Shown here piece by piece: positions 29,254 to 36,852 of a stretch of 64,000 bases of DNA. Numbering within the stretch: position 1 is the stretch's first letter; every line of letters starts with the position of its first letter. The translations under genes were made by a program, and so were the position numbers. Origin of the DNA: Brevibacillus reuszeri (GTDB lineage: Bacteria; Bacillota; Bacilli; Brevibacillales; Brevibacillaceae); NCBI RefSeq assembly GCF_002897295.1, contig NZ_BEXF01000010.1, forward strand, positions 1-64,000. Reading direction: 5' to 3'. The notes below the pieces were generated by a model, which saw only the letters and a program-made list of their open reading frames with translations, was not told where the DNA came from and searched no databases.

Positions 29254-29598
29254 TTGCACATCTTACTCAAGCTCTTAGTGAATGGAATCATAGCGGTTCC
29301 GGGGCTTTTGTGGTCTGGAACGTCTTTTGCGTTTGCCTTGCTGACCAGTATCATTGGCAGCTTGCTTGCTTACGCTCTGGTTGATGCCTTTATCCTGCCG
29401 CGAACGAACAACACATTTGCTAGCACAGCTGATTTCTTGTTCGTATTTGCATTCTTTTGGGCAAGCTGCTCTGCGTTTGCCCAGTCCTATGTATTATCTG
29501 GCTTGTTGTTGACGGCGTTCGTCATTACAGTGGTTGAATACTTTTACCACAGCTACCTGCAGCATCGTGGGGTGCATCACTCCAAACATCCGGGTTAA
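29254..29598 (+). CDS. DUF2512 (YndM-like) membrane protein
   Basis: A protein of about 114 residues with four hydrophobic segments and the family-like stretch ALVDAFILPRTNNTFASTADF between segments two and three, as in B. subtilis YndM. Function is unknown. I choose the TTG at 29254 because AAAGGGGGTG lies eight bases before it; the ATG at 29233 has no ribosome site. It is 36 bases after rqcH and just before the Gly/Gln-rich gene, so the three may share a transcript. Confidence 0.75.
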   Translation: MHILLKLLVNGIIAVPGLLWSGTSFAFALLTSIIGSLLAYALVDAFILPRTNNTFASTADFLFVFAFFWASCSAFAQSYVLSGLLLTAFVITVVEYFYHSYLQHRGVHHSKHPG

Positions 29599-29630
29599 TG
29601 ATCAATTTTTATTTCGGAAGGGGGATCAGG

Positions 29631-30101
29631 ATGAACGTCATCGGCATCATCCAGACCGATTTAAATGAATTCAGCGTGTTGTTCGACCAAGATCAGGGCG
29701 GCCAGGGAGGGCAAGGAAACAGTGGTGGGCAAAGTCAGAGTCAAGGCCAGAGCCAGCAAGGCGGACAAGATTCTGGGGACAGCGACTCCATGTTTCTCAG
29801 CTTTTTAGATGAGCAGCCTACCTCCAACGAGGGCTCTAACCAAAGCTCCCAAGGTGGACAGGGCGGGCAGGGTGGCCAGCAAAACGGCCCACAAGAAATG
29901 ACGGTCCGCATCAAAGGAATTCCAGAAGGACAAAAAGCGAATTTCTTGCAAATGTATCAAATCATTCAGGACGCCAAGGATTCTCAAACATTGGAACAAT
30001 CATTGACGATTGTAGGCCAGGGTGATCAACAGGACAGCCACGGCGGACGGGATGTCAAACAAAATCAGGGCCAGGGTCACGGATCTGGAAATCAAAACTA
30101 G
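29631..30101 (+). CDS. Gly/Gln/Ser-rich low-complexity protein, unknown
   Basis: A 156-residue protein with a clear ribosome site (GGAAGGGGGATCAGG then ATG at 29631). Its N-terminal 19 residues (MNVIGIIQTDLNEFSVLFD) and a central folded block of about 50 residues (MTVRIKGIPEGQKANFLQM followed by an amphipathic helix) are ordered. They are separated by G/Q/S/N repeats of the type GGQGGQG, and a similar Q/G/H tail ends the protein. There is no signal peptide or membrane segment. I do not recognise a family. The composition recalls spore-coat or condensate-forming proteins, which is only a guess. It ends in its own terminator. Confidence 0.75.
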   Translation: MNVIGIIQTDLNEFSVLFDQDQGGQGGQGNSGGQSQSQGQSQQGGQDSGDSDSMFLSFLDEQPTSNEGSNQSSQGGQGGQGGQQNGPQEMTVRIKGIPEGQKANFLQMYQIIQDAKDSQTLEQSLTIVGQGDQQDSHGGRDVKQNQGQGHGSGNQN

Positions 30102-30116
30102 CCCCTCCTCCCCCAC

Positions 30117-30154
30117 AAAAAAACCACCTGGAATGACTCCAGGTGGTTTTGTCC
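30117..30154 (+). terminator. Terminator after the Gly/Gln-rich gene
   Basis: AAAACCACCTGGA, a five-base loop and TCCAGGTGGTTTTG form a 13-bp perfect stem. The T-run is short (TTTTG). Confidence 0.85.
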
Positions 30155-30189
30155 CATGCTAAAAAAGGCATGAATCTTATTGAATACAG

Positions 30190-30340
30190 CCAAGTCCCCG
30201 CTCTGCCGTTGACCTCATGTTTCTATAACCTGCGCTCACACAGGTGGGTGACCCTTTCGTGCTTCAGCCTTCCCATGCATCCATATGGAGGTGGGCCTGA
30301 CATCTACAGCGAATTTCCGTCTCCCGAAAAACACGTATAA
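30190..30340 (+). ncRNA. Candidate structured RNA, possibly 6S-like
   Basis: Between the terminator and the convergent CoA-transferase gene lie about 150 G+C-rich bases without an ORF but with nested pairing. CGCTCTG (30199) can pair with TACAGCG (30305), ACCTC (30212) with GAGGT (30288), ACCTG (30228) with CAGGT (30241), and CCCA..TCC (30272-30282) with GGA..TGGG (30287-30295). A closing stem with an internal open region and small hairpins recalls 6S RNA, and the sequence has a familiar 6S-like feel, but I cannot align it. No clear -10 box or terminal T-run is seen. It could instead be an unrelated RNA. Confidence 0.35.
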
Positions 30341-30405
30341 GGTTAGAAACATTTACGGCCTATCGTACATCGCAGGATCTTGATACACATACTCTATCAC
30401 AAAAT

Positions 30406-31626
30406 TCATTCCTGCTCAACGGATAATCTTCCCGTTTTCGCAGATGCACCAGGAATTACGCCCAGCTTCACCAGACGTTGTAATCCGTCTTCTGACAGGT
30501 TTAGCTTCCGTTTTAACAGCTCATGTGTATGATCAGTAAACCATGGAGGTGATTTGCGATCTCCCTCCGTATGAGTTTGCTTTTGCCCTGCCAGACGCAA
30601 TTCCTTTTTCTCCACGAGAGGCAGAGTATACGCAATTTCACGACTCGTTACATACGAGCTGTCCGCCCATCTATCCAGCTCTTCCACTGCTGTCAGGCAG
30701 CAGTCTACCTCGATTCCAAGCTCACTCCACTCCGCTTGGGTACGTGATAAGAACAACGCTTTCATTTCCTCATAAATCTCAGGCTGTTGAATGATTGTCG
30801 CCAAATGGTGCAGCTCCCAGTCTTCTCGACCGACTGCCCGGCAGAAATTGAGCCAAAATTTCTCTTCCAGAGCAGCAAGAGCTACATAGTGACCGTCCGA
30901 GGTTTCGAATACGTGATAGGCTAACCTCCCCTGCCGATTAGCTTGATCCCAAACCATTTCTTTATATTTAGAAAAGATCGCGAACAGGCCCATCCAGGAT
31001 GAAAAAAGATCAGCGGATGCAACGTCGAGGTAGGCCCCCCGCCCAGTCCGTAAACGCTGTACAAGTGCCGCACATATTTGTTCACTCGCATATAGCCCGA
31101 GAGCGAAATCGGTTATCGGCGCATCTGTGATGACAGGAATGCCAGCTACGTCCCTAACGGTGGAAAGAAAGCCGCTAACTGCTTGAACGTTCAGGTCTTG
31201 TCCTCCTAGCTGAGAAAGCTCACCACTCTGTCCATAACCGGTAACTGAGCAATAAATAACCGCAGGATGGACAGCCCATAAGCTGTCATAATCAAGCCCC
31301 AGATGTCGTAAGACTCCAGGGCGAAAGCTCTCTACGACGACATCAGCTTGTTTGGCCAAAGCAAATGCGAGAGCTTTCCCTTCGTCCGTCCGTAAATTCA
31401 AGGATATGCTTTTATGATTCCGATGCGAGCGCAGGTAAAATCCTTCCTGTCCATTAGCCTCTCGATTCGTGGTACCGGCAGATCTTCCATGGTCATAGTC
31501 AGGAAAAGTCTCTACCTCAATGACCTCCGCCCCTAAATCAGCGAGCCTCATCGTGCAAATAGGCCCAGGAAGTTGGCGTGAAAAATCGACGACCGTAACA
31601 CCCGTGAGCATGCCAGGACACCCCAT
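30406..31626 (-). CDS. CaiB/BaiF-family CoA transferase
   Basis: A class III CoA transferase that moves CoA between organic acids. The 406-residue length, the start GVTVVDFSRQLPGPICTMRLADLGAEVIEVE-type N-terminus and RSHRNHKSISLNL are typical. The catalytic Asp is probably in GGQDLNVQAVSG, near residue 140. The substrate pair is unknown. The ATG at 31626 has a weak ribosome site and an in-frame ATG at 31611 is equally possible. It appears monocistronic, 9 bases after the DUF4870 gene. Confidence 0.88.
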   Translation of the reverse strand: MGCPGMLTGVTVVDFSRQLPGPICTMRLADLGAEVIEVETFPDYDHGRSAGTTNREANGQEGFYLRSHRNHKSISLNLRTDEGKALAFALAKQADVVVESFRPGVLRHLGLDYDSLWAVHPAVIYCSVTGYGQSGELSQLGGQDLNVQAVSGFLSTVRDVAGIPVITDAPITDFALGLYASEQICAALVQRLRTGRGAYLDVASADLFSSWMGLFAIFSKYKEMVWDQANRQGRLAYHVFETSDGHYVALAALEEKFWLNFCRAVGREDWELHHLATIIQQPEIYEEMKALFLSRTQAEWSELGIEVDCCLTAVEELDRWADSSYVTSREIAYTLPLVEKKELRLAGQKQTHTEGDRKSPPWFTDHTHELLKRKLNLSEDGLQRLVKLGVIPGASAKTGRLSVEQE

Positions 31627-31635
31627 TTCACCGAT

Positions 31636-31986
31636 TTACCCTACTCCTTCGTATTTCGAGATCAAGGAGGTTGCTTTCCCCTCATTCGTCTTCACTGCTG
31701 CCATGACGACCAATATAATCCAAAATAAGAACAAAGCGATCAACAGTAATGCGCCGATAAAAATAACGAGCAAAAGACTTGAAATCGCCGCGTAAATCGT
31801 AACGGAGATGTTAAAGTTCAGAGCTTCTTTTCCATGCGCGTCAAAAAAGGCCCCTTCCTCACGCTTTACTAGCCAGACAATCAGCGGACCGAGCACATTA
31901 CCAAGCGGAATGATAAATCCGATGAGGGCTGACAAATGTACGATTACAGCCCACATACGCTCCTCTTTTCCCGACAGATAACTCAT
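31636..31986 (-). CDS. DUF4870 (Tic20-like) small membrane protein
   Basis: A 116-residue protein with three hydrophobic segments and the DUF4870 signatures EERMWAVIVHLSALIGF, PLIVWLVKREEGAFFDAHGKEALNF. The ATG at 31986 has TAGGAGGAATCATA upstream, so the longer open frame to 32352 is not used. Function unknown. It precedes the CoA-transferase gene closely on the same strand and may be co-transcribed. Confidence 0.88.
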   Translation of the reverse strand: MSYLSGKEERMWAVIVHLSALIGFIIPLGNVLGPLIVWLVKREEGAFFDAHGKEALNFNISVTIYAAISSLLLVIFIGALLLIALFLFWIILVVMAAVKTNEGKATSLISKYEGVG

Positions 31987-32055
31987 TATGATTCCTCCTA
32001 CAATCTGATTATTTTTAGTGTACGACGAAATTGCAGCAAAGTTGCGAAAAAACGA

Positions 32056-32086
32056 AAAAAGCGCCCCAAAAGGCGCTTTTTCGCTA
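32056..32086 (-). terminator. Terminator after the Cys-rich protein gene
   Basis: The minus strand reads AAAAAGCGCC, a four-base loop, GGCGCTTTTTTCG. It directly follows the stop at 32087. Confidence 0.9.
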
Positions 32087-32323
32087 TTAATATTTGCCAC
32101 CCATAGAGGACCCACCGTAACCACCCATAGAGGACCCGCCATAGCCGTAACCGTGGTCACATCCTCCATGACCATGTCCATGACCGTGACCGCAGCTTCC
32201 GTGACCGCTCTTGCACTCCATTTTGTAGTATGGCTTATAGTAGCAATGTTTTTTGTAATATTTCTTCTTGCAGCACTTCTTGTAGTAGCATTTGCAATGT
32301 GACTTTCTGCATCCGCAACCCAT
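32087..32323 (-). CDS. Cys/Tyr/Lys/Gly/His-rich small protein, probable spore surface component
   Basis: A 78-residue protein with an extreme composition. The first half alternates Cys, Lys, His and Tyr (KCYYKKCCKKKYYKKHCYY), followed by a GHGHGHGHGG-like histidine run and two copies of GGSSMGG near the C-terminus. Start ATG after GAGGGGGTGAGG; it has its own terminator, so it is a real transcription unit. Such Cys/Tyr/Gly proteins in spore-formers are usually cross-linked coat or crust proteins, and the His-Gly run could bind metal. No family is recognised with certainty. Confidence 0.75.
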   Translation of the reverse strand: MGCGCRKSHCKCYYKKCCKKKYYKKHCYYKPYYKMECKSGHGSCGHGHGHGHGGCDHGYGYGGSSMGGYGGSSMGGKY

Positions 32324-32502
32324 TGAACCTCACCCCCTCTTGATCGGTACATCTACAAGGTATGTAGGTGATGGTTCATTGGCACGGGGCACTTGTCTAT
32401 TCTGGTGGGAAAATCAGCGTCTGTCACGGTTTTTCCAGCATGAAGCTTATCCACTAACGAAATACTAAGTTCGATATAACAAAGCTTGAAGGAGGAATCC
32501 TT

Positions 32503-32673
32503 ATGGGAGAACACAGCCGTTTTCGCGAAGGTCAAAAATCTCCAAAAAACGCTGTATACATGGAAATCGGTGAGTCAGGAGCAGGGGTACAGGACCCAAT
32601 GATCATCGAGCTTTCCAAGGGAGAAAAGTTCCCTGCGACCCGCAATAAAAACCGGGTTTGGACACAAAAGTAG
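32503..32673 (+). CDS. YjzC-like small protein
   Basis: A 56-residue protein below usual ORF cut-offs. MGEHSRFREGQKSPKNAVYM, EIGESG, ELSKGEKFPAT and the ending NRVWTQK match the layout of B. subtilis YjzC (RFRPGQKAPNNGVYVEIG... RKW), a conserved small protein of unknown role. The ribosome site GAAGGAGG lies seven bases before the ATG, and a strong terminator follows. Confidence 0.85.
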   Translation: MGEHSRFREGQKSPKNAVYMEIGESGAGVQDPMIIELSKGEKFPATRNKNRVWTQK

Positions 32674-32685
32674 TTGAATAGCAAA

Positions 32686-32729
32686 GAACCAACCCTTTCG
32701 AATCTGCACGAGGGTTGGTTCATTTTATT
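32686..32729 (+). terminator. Bidirectional terminator between convergent genes
   Basis: An 11-bp perfect stem (GAACCAACCCT at 32686, AGGGTTGGTTC at 32711) is followed by ATTTTATT on the plus strand, just after the YjzC-like gene. On the minus strand it follows the acidic gene, with TTTGC after it. Confidence 0.85.
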
Positions 32730-32982
32730 AATGATCGTTTTCATCCTCTTCGTCATCTTCATCCTCGAAGTCTTCCTCATCTCCGCTAACATAGATGATC
32801 GTAACCCCGAGGCTTTCCAACAGCTGGATGACTTCCCGATTTAATTCCTGATCCATCAAAAGCCCCAGGCTTTCTACAAGCTCCAGCTCCTCCAATTCAC
32901 CGTTCTCGGCGTCCTCGATCAGCTCTATAATTTCTGTCATTCGCTTTTTTTCCAATACTGCCATCAGTTCTTCTCTCGTCAT
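32728..32982 (-). CDS. Small acidic protein resembling sigma factor region 1.1
   Basis: An 84-residue protein made of short helices (EELMAVLEKKRMTEIIELIE, then LNREVIQLLESLGVTIIYV) and ending in an almost purely acidic tail (EEDFEDEDDEEDENDH). The spacing of helices, the LESLGV/hydrophobic strand and the acidic linker recall region 1.1 at the N-terminus of primary sigma factors, but the DNA-binding regions 2-4 are absent. Similarity is weak and the role unknown. It is monocistronic, divergent from the DUF309 gene. Confidence 0.65.
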   Translation of the reverse strand: MTREELMAVLEKKRMTEIIELIEDAENGELEELELVESLGLLMDQELNREVIQLLESLGVTIIYVSGDEEDFEDEDDEEDENDH

Positions 32983-33069
32983 AAATGGTTTCGCACCTCA
33001 TTTTCTCATCTCTTTGCTTTATAATAGTATATAACCTGACAGTTGAAAACCAAGCAATGAGGTGACCAC

Positions 33070-33606
33070 ATGTATCCACAACCATACCTGGACTATTTGG
33101 TTCAGTTTCATGTTGAACGCGATTATTTTGAATGTCACGAAATTCTTGAAGAATATTGGAAAAGCGCTCCTCCAAACGAACGTAAGCCTGTTTGGGTGGG
33201 GTTGATTCAAATTGCTGTAGGGCTTTATCACCAAAGACGCGGGAATCATAATGGAGCTATCAAAATGCTCACGAGTGCGCTCGCTCTTGTCAATGAGCAT
33301 CAAAGCGATATTCGTCAGCTTGGCTTGGATAGCGCTGTCCTAAATGAGCGGCTCGTTCAACGGCTAGAGGAGCTGAAGCAAGGCAAGGCTTATCACAGCC
33401 TGTCTTTGCCTATTGCAGACAGCCGCTTGCAGCAAGCATATGAAGAAGCCTGCCTGCTCCGCAACTCGCCAAAAGACACCGCGAGCAACATGGAGGATTT
33501 CTATTTACTAAACAAGCATACATTGCGTGATCGCAGCGATGTCTTTGCTGAAAGAAGCCGTCAGCTGCAAATTCGAGAGGAACGCCGAAAAAGCCAAGCC
33601 GACTAG
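33070..33606 (+). CDS. DUF309 domain protein (YpuF-like)
   Basis: A 178-residue protein with the DUF309 signature FHVERDYFECHEILEEYWK (E..HE..E, probably metal-binding) and GLYHQRRGNHNGAIKML. The C-terminal third is helical and charged. Function unknown. Its stop codon shares the palindrome CTAG with the stop of the convergent KptA-like gene, leaving no room for a terminator between them. Confidence 0.88.
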   Translation: MYPQPYLDYLVQFHVERDYFECHEILEEYWKSAPPNERKPVWVGLIQIAVGLYHQRRGNHNGAIKMLTSALALVNEHQSDIRQLGLDSAVLNERLVQRLEELKQGKAYHSLSLPIADSRLQQAYEEACLLRNSPKDTASNMEDFYLLNKHTLRDRSDVFAERSRQLQIREERRKSQAD

Positions 33607-34175
33607 TCGGTGTATGGCAATAAGTATGCTGGTGGAAGTGACTTGCACATAAAGTAGTGGTCGTTAACCTGATAAAAAGGAACGCCGGCTTTATGTGCCT
33701 CCTGCGCTTTCACGCTCAAAAGGGACAACGCGTCCACTGGCATACCGATATCTTTGGGGCTTCTCGCTAACTGAACAAACTCACTTGCGATGGGTAACAA
33801 GCCAGCAGAAAGCACTTGCCGTATTAATTTGCGGTGAGTTCCGTAATAAAGCAGCTCAGGAGGAGCCATCTCTGTCAGTCTGCCACGGCTTATCGCTGGC
33901 AGAAATCCATAAGTTGCTCGTATTAAAGCACCACCGTCCCACTCGATCTGTTTTCCGGGGTCATTTTCGACGACCTGCCATAAATCGGAGCGACTCACCA
34001 GCGCACAGCCCTTGAGTGTTCGTAGGTAGGCAAGCATCGGCTCCACAGGTGTATATCCGTATGTATCAAAATAAAGCTGGACGTGCTCATTATTTTGCCG
34101 AAGAATACTGAGTAATCGTTTACGCAAGCGCAGCTCTTCCTCGTGCACAGCCGTAGACCCCTTTCCTTTTTCCAT
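33603..34175 (-). CDS. Divergent Tpt1/KptA-family RNA 2'-phosphotransferase-like protein
   Basis: KptA/Tpt1 enzymes transfer an RNA 2'-phosphate to NAD+. This 190-residue protein aligns by eye with KptA over its length: the N-terminal winged helix (LLSILRQ), IRATYGF near residue 86, PPELLYYGT (105-113), VLSAGLLP, and a very similar C-terminus (LSVKAQEAHKAGVPFYQV). Key residues differ. The catalytic Arg-His pair is R26-Q27, the His of the YHGT motif is Y111, and the His of VHL is Q135. R86 is kept; the fourth catalytic Arg has no clear counterpart. It may be inactive or have a new activity. Confidence 0.8.
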   Translation of the reverse strand: MEKGKGSTAVHEEELRLRKRLLSILRQNNEHVQLYFDTYGYTPVEPMLAYLRTLKGCALVSRSDLWQVVENDPGKQIEWDGGALIRATYGFLPAISRGRLTEMAPPELLYYGTHRKLIRQVLSAGLLPIASEFVQLARSPKDIGMPVDALSLLSVKAQEAHKAGVPFYQVNDHYFMCKSLPPAYLLPYTD

Positions 34176-34194
34176 ACAGCACCAACAGCACCTC

Positions 34195-34875
34195 TCAATA
34201 AATCCACAAGAGCACAGCCATCACAAGCCCTAAATCCGCCAAGATATGACTAAACCACGTTGAGTAAATCGCAGGAAACAAGCCTTTCATCCAGCCCCAA
34301 ATCATTCCTGCACCAAAGACTAGGAAGGTGATCATTAGCCCTATCTTCAGTCCGAACATGACCGTTGCCACAATCAAGTGATAAAGCGAATAAAAAAAGC
34401 TGGATAAAATAATGGCCATCGTTTGTGACAATGACCGCCGCATCCGTTGCAAAACGAAGCCACGCCAAAACAATTCCTCCAGCAGTGAGTTCACAAAGAC
34501 TAAATAAAAGCTAAACAGCCATATCCATCGATCATTGAGATCCCAATCCACTAGGATTCGCCGGATGTTCTCAGATCTGCCCTCCGGTTGCAATAGAAGC
34601 CAAGCGCCTGCAAGCAGTCCTATAATTAAAAACAAGCCTAAAGCAAGTCCGTAAAATGCCCCTCGCTTGTCAAACTGGCCCCACGCATGACTCCAGCTCT
34701 CCCGCAGCGTCCCCTCCCACCAGCCATGCAGAAAAGGGATGCATAAACAAACTAGCAAATGAAACGACACAAACGTGACAAACAAACTGTGCCGCTCAAT
34801 TAGTCCATAAAAGATCGATAAAGTAGCTGCGAACCCATAGCCAATCAGTAAAAGTAACGACCGTTTTCGCTTCAT
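34195..34875 (-). CDS. CPBP-family intramembrane metalloprotease
   Basis: A 226-residue membrane protein with six or more hydrophobic segments and the three CPBP (Abi/Rce1-like) motifs: LLEELFWRGFVLQRM (EExxxR), SSFFYSLYHLIV (FxxxH) and FSHILADL (HxxxD instead of the commoner HxxxN). Such proteins are probable membrane proteases; some give bacteriocin self-immunity. The ATG at 34875 has GAGGGAG nine bases upstream, so the open frame to 35364 is not used. It lies 19 bases upstream of the KptA-like gene on the same strand. Confidence 0.85.
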   Translation of the reverse strand: MKRKRSLLLLIGYGFAATLSIFYGLIERHSLFVTFVSFHLLVCLCIPFLHGWWEGTLRESWSHAWGQFDKRGAFYGLALGLFLIIGLLAGAWLLLQPEGRSENIRRILVDWDLNDRWIWLFSFYLVFVNSLLEELFWRGFVLQRMRRSLSQTMAIILSSFFYSLYHLIVATVMFGLKIGLMITFLVFGAGMIWGWMKGLFPAIYSTWFSHILADLGLVMAVLLWIY

Positions 34876-35044
34876 ACGGATTAGCTCCCTCTTTTGCGTA
34901 ATGGCCGCTTCGTATCGGTATAGGTTGTCCTTTATGAAAGCTGTGAATACCCACAAAGACAATAAATATACAATTTGGGAGGGAGATGCTATACTGAGTG
35001 ATACCTTTTGCTTAGCAAAAAAAATTTGATATGGAGTGGCTCTC

Positions 35045-36244
35045 ATGTTGTGGCGAAACCGAACATTTCTCCTCTTAATGACTGGGGAGATCGTCGCAGG
35101 AGCAGGCATGTGGATTTCAATCATCGCCAATCTACAGTTCATGCAGAGCTTGATCCCATCCGAAACGGTAAAAGCACTGATTTTGATGAGCGGACTGGTG
35201 GTCAGCATCTTGCTTTCTCCCAAAGCTGGCGTCGTAATTGACATGTACGACAAAGGCAAAGTGATGATGCTTGCAAGCTTGGTACGATGCTTGAGTCCTG
35301 TTTTCATGTTCCCTGCTATTGCGTATGATTCTATCCTCTGGATGATCGTCTCCCTCATTTTCATGCAATGCTCCGCAGCCTTTTACTTTCCGACCGTGCA
35401 AGCGTCCCTGCCTGCCATACTGGACAAAGACGAATTGCTTAAAGCAAACAGCGTCTATCTGAATATTTCTACGTTATCCCGTATCGGTGGAACTGCATTA
35501 GGCGGTGTGCTCGTCGTCTCGATGAATTTGCAAATGCTATATGTATGCTCGATCGTTGCTTATGCTGTTTTAGCTTTAGTGACCCTCTTTCTACGCATTC
35601 CTCAGGTAACATCCCGCAGAATGAAGGAAAAAGTCGAGTTCCGCGAAGTATTGACCATTACGAGAAAAGACCCTGCACTCATGGTTGGATTAATTAACAA
35701 CGGCTTGATTACCCTCTTTTTAGGCGGTCTCAATTTAATGATTTTAAACTTTAGTGAAATTCATCAAGAGCCGCAATTAATGGGTTGGATTTACGCTTTT
35801 GAAGGCGTCAGCATTCTCATCGGAAGCCTGCTTGCGAAGCGCTGGATTGGGCAAAATAATCTGGTCGCTGCGTCCACATTGATGCTTGTGTTCTTTGCGT
35901 TTTCCCAGTACGGGATGTCAGTAGCTGATAACAAGATGATGGTTCTGGGTTCCTTTGCCGTCTTTGGTTTTGTTGTGGCGTTCTTTTTTCCAGTGATATC
36001 AACGATTTTCCAAAAACGATTACCTGCCCATCAGCAAGGACGATTTTTCTCTTTTAAAAGTATGCTAGATCGCAGCTTCTTCCTGGTTGCTCTGGGTATT
36101 ACTGGCGCAGGACTGGACTTACTAGGCGTCAGCGGTTACTTACTGTTTATCGGTTCCCTTACCATGCTATTTGCAATCGTAACCTTCTTTTACAGCAAAA
36201 AGCATAAGCTCGATGTCCGTGCCAACGACGAGGCAGCGGCATAA
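35045..36244 (+). CDS. Major facilitator superfamily transporter
   Basis: A 399-residue MFS protein with about twelve hydrophobic segments. LWRNRTFLLLMTGEIVAGAGMWISI at the N-terminus, the loop-2/3 stretch GVVIDMYDKGKVM and LPAILDKDELLKANSVY place it near the MFS_3 (enterobactin/macrolide-type exporter) group. Substrate unknown. The ATG at 35045 is eight bases after GGAG; an in-frame GTG at 35036 overlaps that site. Divergent from the CPBP protease. Confidence 0.9.
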   Translation: MLWRNRTFLLLMTGEIVAGAGMWISIIANLQFMQSLIPSETVKALILMSGLVVSILLSPKAGVVIDMYDKGKVMMLASLVRCLSPVFMFPAIAYDSILWMIVSLIFMQCSAAFYFPTVQASLPAILDKDELLKANSVYLNISTLSRIGGTALGGVLVVSMNLQMLYVCSIVAYAVLALVTLFLRIPQVTSRRMKEKVEFREVLTITRKDPALMVGLINNGLITLFLGGLNLMILNFSEIHQEPQLMGWIYAFEGVSILIGSLLAKRWIGQNNLVAASTLMLVFFAFSQYGMSVADNKMMVLGSFAVFGFVVAFFFPVISTIFQKRLPAHQQGRFFSFKSMLDRSFFLVALGITGAGLDLLGVSGYLLFIGSLTMLFAIVTFFYSKKHKLDVRANDEAAA

Positions 36245-36322
36245 TACTTTCCCCTATCCTTGGTTTGGTGTAAACTAAAAGAGGTTGTTCAAAGAGTTCA
36301 AAACTAATGGAGGGGTTCTTCC

Positions 36323-36802
36323 ATGCAAATACTATCGTCAACCGCTTTGGGGATACTAGTCCCTCTGGTGATGGCGACCGCAGTTATCTTTTTGAGAATG
36401 AAGCGTCAGAAAAAGCCGGTTTCTGCAAAAAGCATTATTCTCCCGCCGTTTTTTATGGCGACAGGCTTCGCCATGTTTTTCTTGCCGGAAGCAGCGACGC
36501 CTCCGATGTATGATGTTGGCGCTTTTCTCGTCGGACTGGTCTTCTCCATTCCTTTGATTTTGACCTCTCGCTTTGAGATTATCGGTCAAGATGTTTATCT
36601 AAAGCGTTCACGAGCGTTCTTTTTTATTTTGGCGGGATTATTGGTGATTCGCCTGATTATCAAGCTGATCATCAACGACTCTTTTACCCCCGTTCAAACA
36701 GGCGGTCTTTTCTTCCTGCTGGCATTCGGAATGCTTGTACCGTGGAGAATCGCTATGCTGTACATGTATCGCCAACTGACGAAGAAAACGTTTGGGACCT
36801 AA
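36323..36802 (+). CDS. CcdC-like (DUF1453) membrane protein
   Basis: A 159-residue protein with four to five membrane segments, similar to B. subtilis CcdC (YneJ), which lies beside ccdA but is dispensable for cytochrome c maturation. Recognisable blocks are PLVMATAVIFLRMK, KSIILPPFFMATGFAMFF and GLVFSIPLILTSRFE. Here it stands alone with no ccdA nearby, so a link to cytochromes is not supported by context. It is followed by a strong terminator. Confidence 0.82.
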   Translation: MQILSSTALGILVPLVMATAVIFLRMKRQKKPVSAKSIILPPFFMATGFAMFFLPEAATPPMYDVGAFLVGLVFSIPLILTSRFEIIGQDVYLKRSRAFFFILAGLLVIRLIIKLIINDSFTPVQTGGLFFLLAFGMLVPWRIAMLYMYRQLTKKTFGT

Positions 36803-36806
36803 AAAC

Positions 36807-36852
36807 CAGAAAACGAGCAGCCCTCCTTTTTCGAGGAACTGCTCGTTTTTTA
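36807..36852 (+). terminator. Bidirectional terminator between ccdC-like and VOC genes
   Basis: AAACGAGCAGCCCTC and GAGGAACTGCTCGTTT pair across a short loop and are followed by TTTATT on the plus strand. The stem also ends the convergent VOC gene, overlapping its last codons. Confidence 0.85.

Noticed and set aside
32018..32302. Plus-strand frame with hydrophobic C-terminus opposite the Cys-rich protein
   Set aside because: It overlaps the terminator of the minus-strand gene and arises from antisense reading of Cys/Tyr/Lys codons; no ribosome site.
31987..32352. N-terminal extension of the DUF4870 protein
   Set aside because: The extension reads through the Cys-rich gene in another frame and a terminator; an ideal AGGAGG site marks the start at 31986.
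34876..35364. N-terminal extension of the CPBP protease
   Set aside because: It would overlap the divergent MFS gene and its promoter, and the GAGGGAG site supports the start at 34875.
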